In this document: piece after piece, positions 1 through 4,793 of the stretch
Position numbering within the stretch: position 1 is the stretch's first letter
How the letters are laid out: every line of letters begins with the position of its first letter
Assembly (NCBI GenBank): GCA_003165855.1
Contig: PMXH01000209.1
Span: 4,046-9,857 of the forward strand
Origin: Acidobacteriaceae bacterium
GTDB lineage: Bacteria > Acidobacteriota > Terriglobia > Terriglobales > Acidobacteriaceae
DNA length: 5,812 nucleotides
Direction: 5' to 3'
The notes under the pieces: generated by a model
Told to the model about the DNA's origin: nothing
The model's database searches: none
The model's input: the letters and a program-made list of their open reading frames with translations, nothing else
Position numbers and translations under genes: made by a program

Positions 1-115
1 CCAGATCATCGCGGAATTGCAGGCCAAGTTCGCCAACGCCGATCCCGCCAAGATTCGCACCGATATCAGCCAGTTCCTCGAGCAGTTGCGGCACAAGCGG
101 ATTGTCGATTATTAG
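1..115 (+). CDS. pqqD: PqqD-like peptide chaperone, 3' end only
   Basis: Only the last 37 codons are in the window, read from base 2 and ending at TAG 113-115. The visible tail is an amphipathic helix (IIAELQAKF), an acidic/basic turn, a second helix (ISQFLEQLRHK) and IVDY at the end. This matches the helix-turn-helix end of the PqqD winged-helix fold (RiPP recognition element), typically xxELxxxF...IxxDIxxFLxxLxxKGxV. PqqD binds the ribosomal precursor peptide PqqA and presents it to the radical-SAM enzyme PqqE in the cytoplasm. The short fragment alone would be weak evidence. The call rests mainly on pqqE lying 743 bp downstream on the same strand, where pqqE normally follows pqqD directly. 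The missing 5' part could also be a PqqC-PqqD fusion or a PqqD-like domain of another protein. Confidence 0.7.
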   Translation, partial: QIIAELQAKFANADPAKIRTDISQFLEQLRHKRIVDY

Positions 116-155
116 GGTGAACTCTGCACCGCGCCGAGATCGGCAGGCCTCCGCG

Positions 156-524
156 TTACGCCAGTTGCTCCCAGCTCACATCCAGCGCAGCGCCCAGCTT
201 CTTCCATGTGCTCACAGAACCGGTCTTGCGGTTGGTCTCAATCGCCGCAATCAGCGCGCGGGATACCTTCGCCTTCTTCGCGAGCCGCTCTTGCGTGAGC
301 TTTCGGTGCTCACGCCAAATACGGAGCGCGGCTTCTCCCCTTAGCCTGCGCTCGGTGATCTCCAGCGGGATGAGTTCGTCCTCGCCATCTTCAAGACGCG
401 CCTTCGCGGCATCGTAGGCCTTCACGTCAGCAAGCATTTCCGCGTCTTCCATCAGCTTTTGCAGGTCTTTCACCGGAATCACGGCGAATTCCCGGCCCTT
501 GCGGGTTATGGTTTCGATACGCAT
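156..524 (-). CDS. XRE-family antitoxin with Phd/RelB-like N-terminus
   Basis: 122-aa cytoplasmic protein, the likely antidote to the toxin encoded just upstream. Residues 1-60 resemble antitoxin N-terminal segments (FAVIPVKDLQKLMEDAEMLA, then an acidic, Lys-rich stretch and LIPLEI). Residues 66-122 form a Cro/C1-type helix-turn-helix: ALRIWREHRKLTQERLAKKA, then VSRALIAAIETNRKTGS and a helix ending in LGAALDVSWEQL. This layout is common in antitoxins that both bind the toxin and repress their own operon. I chose ATG 524-522 over the longer in-frame start at 563. It has an AGGAGG Shine-Dalgarno 9 nt upstream and overlaps the toxin stop as TGATG, which implies translational coupling. The extra 13 residues of the longer form (Arg/Lys-rich) lie over the toxin's own codons and have no ribosome site. 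Toxin-first order recalls HigBA. Confidence 0.85.
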   Translation of the reverse strand: MRIETITRKGREFAVIPVKDLQKLMEDAEMLADVKAYDAAKARLEDGEDELIPLEITERRLRGEAALRIWREHRKLTQERLAKKAKVSRALIAAIETNRKTGSVSTWKKLGAALDVSWEQLA

Positions 525-778
525 CAATAGATTCCTCCTCTTACGCCCACTTCTAACACCCATAATTCAAGGCGGTCGTCGTGCAACTCGTAAATGACGC
601 GCCACTCGCCAATTCTCAGCCGGTATCCTTCGCGCCCCTGCAGCTTGGTGACGTTATTGTGCCTGGCATAGGGGTCGGCAGCAACTTCTTTGATCTTCCC
701 CACAATCCGCTTCTGCCAGTTCACCGGAAGCCGGGAAAGCGCCTTGGCGAAGGATTTTGTCGTAACGACTCTATACAC
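524..778 (-). CDS. RelE/ParE-superfamily toxin
   Basis: 84-aa basic protein with the compact RelE/ParE fold: an N-terminal strand (YRVVTTKSFAKAL), two helices (to about residue 35), then KLQGREGYRLRIGEWRVIYEL (45-65) and the last strand with VGVRGGIY. The motif YRLRxGxWRVIYE is the family hallmark. RelE-type members cleave mRNA on the ribosome and ParE-type members inhibit gyrase; sequence alone does not separate them, although the R53/R55/R60/R80/Y84 pattern fits the RelE type better. The start is GTG at 778. No in-frame ATG lies upstream before a stop at 794-796, and the only Shine-Dalgarno-like GGAG is just 2 nt away. The usual HR[RK] near the C-terminus is VRGG here, so activity may be altered. 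It forms an operon with the antitoxin (4-nt overlap) and diverges from pqqE. Confidence 0.87.
   Translation of the reverse strand: MYRVVTTKSFAKALSRLPVNWQKRIVGKIKEVAADPYARHNNVTKLQGREGYRLRIGEWRVIYELHDDRLELWVLEVGVRGGIY
533..539 (-). promoter_or_regulatory. Antitoxin Shine-Dalgarno inside the toxin gene
   Basis: On the minus strand, bases 539-533 read AGGAGGA, 9 nt before the antitoxin ATG at 524. This decides the antitoxin start. The element lies wholly within the toxin's final codons (AGA GGA GGA, encoding R80-G81-G82), so one stretch serves as both protein code and ribosome site. Confidence 0.8.
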
Positions 779-784
779 CGCTCC

Positions 785-813
785 ATTGTTACTCTAAGTA
801 ACAGCGGCGTCAA
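785..813 (-). promoter_or_regulatory. Candidate promoter of the toxin-antitoxin operon
   Basis: The minus strand reads TTGACG (813-808, 5 of 6 to the -35 consensus), a 17-bp spacer, then AACAAT (790-785, 4 of 6 to the -10). The predicted transcription start falls within a few bases of the GTG at 778, which would make the toxin message leaderless or nearly so. A competing -10 (TATTAT, 823-818) lacks a convincing -35. Confidence 0.45.
787..803. promoter_or_regulatory. 17-bp palindrome, candidate antitoxin operator
   Basis: TGTTACT-CTA-AGTAACA is a perfect inverted repeat with 7-bp arms and a 3-bp centre, 8 bp upstream of the toxin start. It lies between the -35 and -10 of the candidate toxin-antitoxin promoter. 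Size and place fit an operator for a dimeric XRE antitoxin. It also covers the position where a -35 for the pqqE promoter would fall (about 794-799). Binding by the antitoxin is inference. Confidence 0.55.
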
Positions 814-816
814 GCA

Positions 817-822
817 TATAAT
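817..822 (+). promoter_or_regulatory. Candidate -10 element for pqqE
   Basis: The plus strand has an exact TATAAT 36 bp upstream of the pqqE ATG. The -35 position holds no good match (CTAAGT at 794-799), so a factor or weak basal activity would be expected. pqqE needs its own promoter if the antisense pair cut it off from pqqD. No clear Shine-Dalgarno precedes the pqqE ATG. Confidence 0.4.
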
Positions 823-858
823 AAGCGGAATTCTCCGGATATTTCGCCGATATAACGC

Positions 859-1992
859 ATGATTCCCAATCCGCTCGCCCTCATCGCCGAGATCACTCAC
901 CGCTGCCCGCTGCACTGCGTTTACTGCTCGAATCCGTTGGAGTTGGCCGCAATCAGTTCGGAGCTTTCCACCTCTGAGTGGATCGACGTCCTGCAGCAGG
1001 CAGGCAAGCTGGGGATGCTTCATGCTCACTTCACCGGAGGCGAACCGCTGGCTCGGCCCGATCTCGTAGAACTCATCGCGGCTGCGCGCGCCGCAGGTCT
1101 CTACACAAATCTAATCACCTCCGGCATCGGGCTAGCGGAGCCTCGATTAAAGACACTGGTCGAGGCCGGGCTCGATCACATCCAGATCAGCTTTCAGGAT
1201 TCTCGGGAAGACTCCGCCAACTGGATTGCCGGAGCTAAGGCACACGCTCACAAGATCGAATTATCGCGCATCATCCGCCGCTACAAGATCGCATTCACTG
1301 TGAATCTTGTCATCCACCGGCAGAACATCGACCACCTCGACGAGATGATCGCTTTCATCGAGCAGCTCGCGCCCGAGCGCATGGAGATCGCCCACACCCA
1401 GTATTACGGCTGGGCATTGCAGAATCGGGCGGCGCTCCTGCCCACGCGTGCGCAGCTTGAGCGAGCCGTGGAAATCGTGGCGGCGGCGGAGAAGCGCCTT
1501 GCCGGACGCATCCGCATCGATTCAGTGGTGCCCGATTACTACGCGCGCTACCCCAAGGCCTGCATGGGCGGATGGGGACGCAGATTGATGCTCATCAATC
1601 CCGCAGGAAAAGTTCTTCCCTGTCACGCCGCGGAAATCATTCCAGGTCTCGCATTCGAAAACGTCCGCGAGCGGACCCTAGAGTTCATCTGGCAACAGTC
1701 GGCCTCGTTCCAGCGTTTTCGTGGGGAAGAATGGATGCCGGAACCATGCCGCGGCTGCGACCGGCGCGCGGAAGATTTTGGCGGCTGCCGCTGCCAGGCT
1801 CTGCTTCTCGCCGGCGACGCGACCGCTACCGATCCGGCCTGCTCGCTGGCGCCGGCTCACCACATCATCGAGGCAGCACTGGCCGAAGCCAATTCCAGCG
1901 CGGCGGTTTCGCAGCCCGTTCCCGCGTCATCCTTTGTGCAGTTGCAGCAGCGAGCTGGAGATCTTTGGAGCTACCGCACCAATCCGCAATAA
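859..1992 (+). CDS. pqqE: PqqE, PQQ biosynthesis radical SAM/SPASM enzyme
   Basis: 377-aa cytoplasmic radical-SAM enzyme. It makes the carbon-carbon bond between the Glu and Tyr side chains of PqqA, the first step of PQQ formation, with PqqD as peptide chaperone. The N-terminus carries the PqqE signature AEITHRCPLHCVYCSNPLEL, with the SAM-cluster ligands C16, C20 and C23 in CxxxCxxC. TGGEP at 59-63 is the SAM-binding motif. The SPASM region has C235, C255, C297, C300, D306, C310, C312 and C328. As I recall the studied Methylorubrum extorquens PqqE, this reproduces the spacing of its auxiliary-cluster ligands, including the unusual Asp. All key residues are present and the length is normal, so the enzyme looks functional. 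The ATG at 859 starts just ahead of the conserved block but lacks a good ribosome site. The last ~40 residues are a low-complexity tail. Confidence 0.96.
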   Translation: MIPNPLALIAEITHRCPLHCVYCSNPLELAAISSELSTSEWIDVLQQAGKLGMLHAHFTGGEPLARPDLVELIAAARAAGLYTNLITSGIGLAEPRLKTLVEAGLDHIQISFQDSREDSANWIAGAKAHAHKIELSRIIRRYKIAFTVNLVIHRQNIDHLDEMIAFIEQLAPERMEIAHTQYYGWALQNRAALLPTRAQLERAVEIVAAAEKRLAGRIRIDSVVPDYYARYPKACMGGWGRRLMLINPAGKVLPCHAAEIIPGLAFENVRERTLEFIWQQSASFQRFRGEEWMPEPCRGCDRRAEDFGGCRCQALLLAGDATATDPACSLAPAHHIIEAALAEANSSAAVSQPVPASSFVQLQQRAGDLWSYRTNPQ

Positions 1993-2018
1993 CCGATCCC
2001 GAGTCGCCGCGCCGTTCC

Positions 2019-2828
2019 CTACCAGCGAACGCCGATCGTGATCGGTCGCACGTCGGTTGTGATGTTGCCGTTTTTCCCATGGGTAATGCGGGCCTCCGCG
2101 TAGATTTCCACGCCGCTCGGCATCTTGCGCGTCACGCCCGCCCCAAAGTTGTATCCGAATGCGCTCTGGTTAGAGTGGAGGAAGTCGCCGCTCACAGGAA
2201 TGCTGATACCACCCGTGCATGCGCCCCACCAGGCCCAGAACGGACTGCACCCCGACCCCGGAACTGTAGTGTCTCCGCTCAGGCTCCCAGCGCGATGGTA
2301 GAAGCCGGGTCCGAATAGGATGTATCCACCGACTTTCTTGCTCATGGGAATGTTGATGATGGGATCAAGGGTGAGGGCGTAGAGGTTGTTGTGGTCTCCC
2401 GTCGCCGGGGCATTTTGCAGCACGGAGTCGCGCAGCGGCAGGTTGGCAAAGATGAAATCGGCGCGCAGTCCCAAATATTTGTTAGCGTTGCGAGCCACCC
2501 CGGCTGTGGCCACTACCCCGCCTTCTCTTACGAAGCTTTGAGTCGACCCGCTCTCCAAACTGGCGCCGACGCCCACATCGAAGGTCCAGTTCTTATAGTT
2601 CTTAGGCCGCGCTCTTCGCCGTGAAAGGGGTATTTCCTCCGCCGGTTCCTGGCCGCTGGCGGGCTGTTGTGCCGCAGGTTGCTGCGCCGCAGGTTGCTCG
2701 GTCGCGGGCTGCTGCGCCGCCGGCGGTGGCGCCCCGGCGGGTGTTGCCTGGGCGAAGCCTTGCGTTCCAATCAAAATTGTAATAACGAGTAGCGTCAGCG
2801 CACTCGCACTCGCGGACTTTCCAATCAT
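2019..2828 (-). CDS. Outer-membrane beta-barrel protein, function unknown
   Basis: 269-aa exported protein. A signal peptide (hydrophobic LTLLVITILIG at 11-21, cleavage likely after AQA at 28) is followed by a disordered Pro/Ala/Gln-rich neck (29-66). A basic patch (SRRRARPK, 69-76) follows, then a region of alternating hydrophobic strands and Gly/Asn turns (81-269). The chain ends in ITIGVRW, and a terminal aromatic residue is the usual signal for insertion by the BAM complex. The barrel is small (about 190 residues, perhaps 8 strands), like OMP_b-brl/OmpA-type barrels. C194 and C204 bracket a Trp-rich loop and may form a surface disulfide. I start at ATG 2828, with GGAGGAG 5 nt upstream; the in-frame ATG at 2843 would put the ribosome site inside the gene. 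It is convergent with pqqE and divergent from hom. Substrate or role cannot be told from sequence. Confidence 0.82.
   Translation of the reverse strand: MIGKSASASALTLLVITILIGTQGFAQATPAGAPPPAAQQPATEQPAAQQPAAQQPASGQEPAEEIPLSRRRARPKNYKNWTFDVGVGASLESGSTQSFVREGGVVATAGVARNANKYLGLRADFIFANLPLRDSVLQNAPATGDHNNLYALTLDPIINIPMSKKVGGYILFGPGFYHRAGSLSGDTTVPGSGCSPFWAWWGACTGGISIPVSGDFLHSNQSAFGYNFGAGVTRKMPSGVEIYAEARITHGKNGNITTDVRPITIGVRW
2661..2720 (-). repeat. Four 15-bp tandem units encoding A-x-x-Q-P
   Basis: Four in-frame 15-bp units in the outer-membrane protein gene encode AAQQP, ATEQP, AAQQP and AAQQP. They form part of the flexible neck between signal peptide and barrel. Near-identical codons suggest growth by slippage, so the length may vary between strains. 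A fifth degenerate unit (ASGQEP) follows. Confidence 0.75.
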
Positions 2829-2833
2829 CCATT

Positions 2834-2840
2834 CTCCTCC
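2834..2840 (-). promoter_or_regulatory. Ribosome binding site deciding the outer-membrane protein start
   Basis: The minus strand reads GGAGGAG at 2840-2834, 5 nt before ATG 2828. It favours that start over the ATG at 2843, which precedes the Shine-Dalgarno and has none of its own. Confidence 0.7.
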
Positions 2841-2961
2841 CATAACCGGGCGTAGTGGCGGACTGCAGCGCTCGGCATGAAGAGACGAGAGTCGCCGTCA
2901 GTAAAGGTTCCGCTTGTGATTCCTCGCAGGAAGGCGTTTGCCTTGGTTGCGGCGGGATCGC

Positions 2962-2969
2962 ATTATAGT
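2962..2969. promoter_or_regulatory. Overlapping divergent -10-like elements
   Basis: ATTATAGT reads as an exact TATAAT on the minus strand (2967-2962), towards the outer-membrane protein gene, and as TATAGT on the plus strand (2964-2969), towards hom. Neither has a good -35 at 16-18 bp. If used, the leaders would be about 125 nt (minus) and 140 nt (plus). The rest of the 2829-3114 spacer holds no gene or strong hairpin that I can see. Confidence 0.35.
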
Positions 2970-3114
2970 ACCAACTTTGATGCCGATTCTGCCTGGCATG
3001 CCGCCCGGCGCTCGCCCTCTTCGTTTCTACTTCGCAGAGGCGCATGTCGCACGTATGATAAAAAAGAGTTTCATCCTCGAGAGCACTTTGCACACGACTC
3101 CGCCAGAGCAGGCG

Positions 3115-4401
3115 ATGGATGCCAATCCCGCACCACGGGATCGCCCTCCTGCGTGCCGCGTCGCCCTGGTCGGCTTCGGAACCGTGGGCCGCGCCGTGGC
3201 CAAGATTCTCTGCGAACGCAGCGACGGCCTACTCCATCTGACGCACATATGCAATCGCAACGTCGAGCGCAAGAAGCAGCCCTGGGTGCCGAGTGACGTG
3301 ATTTGGACTGAAGACTTCCAGACGATTCTCAAGTCCGACGCCGACATCGTCATTGAACTGATCGGCGGTCTCCACCCCGCAGAGAACCTTGTGCGTGGCG
3401 CTTTGCAGGCAGGTAAGTCGGTGGTCACGGCCAACAAGCAACTCATCGCCCGCCATGGCCCGGACTTGCTGCAGCTCGCCAGTGCGAACGGTTGCCAGCT
3501 TGAGTTTGGAGCGTCCGTCGCCGGAGGTGTGCCCGTTCTTCCCGCGCTGCGCACCGGGCTTTGCGGAGACCGCCTGCACGGCATCGCCGGAATTCTAAAT
3601 GGCACCTGCAACTACATTCTCAGCCGCATCGAGACCGTCCGCATTCCCTTTAGCGAAGCTCTCGAGGAAGCGCAGGCCCGCGGCTATGCCGAAGCCGACG
3701 CTAGCGAAGACCTCGACGGTGGCGACGCTCGCGCCAAACTTTCCATCCTCGCCCTGGCGGGTCTGCACGTCCGCGTGTCTCCCGAAGAAATTCGCGCCCG
3801 CACCATTCGCCCCGTCGACGCGGTCGATTTCGATTACGCCGCCGAGCTCGGTTGCACCATCCGCCAGATTTCGCGCGCCGATTTGAAAGCGACGACCTTG
3901 TTTGCCGACGTTGGCCCCAGCCTGGTTCCCGCGTCCTCGCCCTTCGGACGCGTGCAGAGAAACCTGAATCTGGTTTTGACCTCGGGAGAATACGGCGGCG
4001 ACATGGCCTTCCTGGGCGCGGGCGCGGGCGGAGATCCCACGGCTGTTGCGGTCGTCTCAGACTTGATGGCTGTGGCGGAAAGCTTTGCGGCTGGTCCTCG
4101 CCCGCGACGCGCACTGCAATTCGCGTCGCCCAAAGTGAGCTGCGACTTTGAAACGCCCTGGTATTTGCGTTTTCTAGTGAAGGATCAGCCTGGCATCATC
4201 GCAGGTCTGGCTGCGATCCTCTCGGCTCACCAACTGAACATCGATGCCGTGCTGCAAAAGCCGGGCTTCGATAAAGCCGCTTTGCCCTTCGTAATCACGC
4301 TGGAACCTTGCCGCGACGCACAACTGCACCCAGCGCTTCAGGAAATGTCGGCACTTCCCTTCGCGCTAAAACCGTGCCTGTGCCTGCCGATCCTGCGCTA
4401 G
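3115..4401 (+). CDS. hom: Homoserine dehydrogenase with ACT domain
   Basis: 428-aa cytoplasmic enzyme of the aspartate pathway. It reduces aspartate semialdehyde to homoserine with NAD(P)H, leading to threonine and methionine. The Rossmann domain carries GFGTVG at 20-25, and ANK (106-108) and the ASVAGGVPVL segment line the active site. NGTCNYIL is at 162-169. The family signature runs from A186 to K208, with catalytic D204 and K208 in DGGDARAK; its usual Pro is Ala here (A196). GAGAGGDPTA is at 301-310. An ACT domain fills the last ~80 residues (WYLRFLVKDQPGIIAGL from 349) and usually gives threonine feedback control. The reading frame is open back to 2938, but the extra 59 residues show no domain and starting at 3115 gives the usual family length. 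The ribosome site is weak (AGG, close spacing), so ATG 3055 (448 aa) remains possible. No lysC, thrC or thrB is nearby. Confidence 0.96.
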   Translation: MDANPAPRDRPPACRVALVGFGTVGRAVAKILCERSDGLLHLTHICNRNVERKKQPWVPSDVIWTEDFQTILKSDADIVIELIGGLHPAENLVRGALQAGKSVVTANKQLIARHGPDLLQLASANGCQLEFGASVAGGVPVLPALRTGLCGDRLHGIAGILNGTCNYILSRIETVRIPFSEALEEAQARGYAEADASEDLDGGDARAKLSILALAGLHVRVSPEEIRARTIRPVDAVDFDYAAELGCTIRQISRADLKATTLFADVGPSLVPASSPFGRVQRNLNLVLTSGEYGGDMAFLGAGAGGDPTAVAVVSDLMAVAESFAAGPRPRRALQFASPKVSCDFETPWYLRFLVKDQPGIIAGLAAILSAHQLNIDAVLQKPGFDKAALPFVITLEPCRDAQLHPALQEMSALPFALKPCLCLPILR

Positions 4402-4417
4402 CGCGCTCTGCTACTCC

Positions 4418-4585
4418 CTACTTCCAGAAAGGATTCTTCAGTCCGGCAGGCGCGAACACTTTGTCGATTTTGGCTTCCGTGCCGGAGTCGTCCGATATTT
4501 TCTCGTCCAACAAGCGAGACGAGGGCGCTTTAATTTCCTCTGCGGCGTAGGGTGGCATCGGGGTGGAAGGACAGTCTGAGTTCAT
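4418..4585 (-). CDS. Small hydrophilic protein of unknown function (55 aa)
   Basis: A 55-codon frame on the minus strand from ATG 4585-4583 to TAG 4420-4418. A GGAGG Shine-Dalgarno sits 7 nt before the ATG, one of the best in the window. The N-terminus is Ser/Pro-rich with one Cys (C5). The middle is highly charged (AAEEIKAPSSRLLDEKISDD) and the C-terminus is KVFAPAGLKNPFWK, ending in an aromatic/basic cluster. No signal peptide or membrane segment is visible. About two thirds of third codon positions are G or C, which fits coding sequence in this genome. The frame occupies the gap after hom almost exactly, ending 16 bp from the hom stop in convergent orientation. I do not recognise the family. 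It could be a lineage-specific conserved small protein; a chance frame is less likely given the ribosome site. Confidence 0.6.
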   Translation of the reverse strand: MNSDCPSTPMPPYAAEEIKAPSSRLLDEKISDDSGTEAKIDKVFAPAGLKNPFWK

Positions 4586-4611
4586 CGGGGAGCCTCCAAG
4601 ATTGCTAATGG

Positions 4612-4663
4612 TCTAGATTTATTGAAACACCAGAACAGCACTTTGCGGGCGGCAAAATCTAGA
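4612..4663. repeat. Spaced inverted repeat TCTAGATTT / AAATCTAGA
   Basis: Perfect 9-bp arms at 4612-4620 and 4655-4663 are separated by 34 bp; centre-to-centre distance is 43 bp, close to four helical turns. Each arm contains the self-palindrome TCTAGA. The pair lies between the divergent 55-aa gene and the aldo/keto reductase gene. A small inner stem (TTTGC-GGGCG-GCAAA, 4642-4656) overlaps the right arm. There is no T-run, so it does not look like a terminator. A pair of operator sites is possible. Confidence 0.5.
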
Positions 4664-4733
4664 TGCCTCGCATCGAAAAATCAGCAAGTGGAACTTTTCC
4701 CGTTGTGGCTCATTTCGAGCGCTAAAACAAAAC

Positions 4734-4742
4734 TGCTAGGAT
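4734..4742 (+). promoter_or_regulatory. Candidate extended -10 for the aldo/keto reductase
   Basis: TGCTAGGAT fits an extended -10 (TGN plus TAGGAT, 4 of 6). No good -35 lies 16-18 bp upstream. The start of transcription would be near 4749, giving a leader of about 45 nt that includes a doubled CGTAAA (4765-4776) and the AAGGA ribosome site (4780-4784). Confidence 0.35.
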
Positions 4743-4793
4743 CTCAGGTTCACCATTTGGAATTCGTAAACGTAAACGCAAGGACACCATTTT

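Noticed and set aside
133..144. GCCG-AGAT-CGGC hairpin after pqqD as a terminator
   Set aside because: Only a 4-bp stem and no T-run on either strand.
525..563. Thirteen-residue N-terminal extension of the antitoxin from ATG 563
   Set aside because: It overlaps the toxin's last codons in another frame, has no ribosome site, and the AGGAGG plus TGATG overlap clearly favour ATG 524.
2032..2045. CCGATC-GT-GATCGG inverted repeat after pqqE as a terminator
   Set aside because: It lies within the barrel gene's C-terminal codons, has too tight a loop and no T-run.
1572..2318. 248-codon plus-strand frame over pqqE and the barrel gene
   Set aside because: Arg/Ala-rich out-of-frame shadow typical of GC-rich DNA; it crosses two well-supported genes on opposite strands.
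2938..3114. 59-residue N-terminal extension of homoserine dehydrogenase
   Set aside because: No domain, no signal peptide and no good ribosome site; the protein has normal family length from 3115.
3055..3114. Threonine-rich attenuator leader peptide ahead of hom
   Set aside because: The stretch has only three Thr, stays in frame with hom rather than terminating, and no terminator/antiterminator hairpins are visible.
4395..4404. GCGCTAGCGC palindrome at the hom stop codon
   Set aside because: Too short with no loop; probably a by-product of the final Arg and stop codons in GC-rich sequence.
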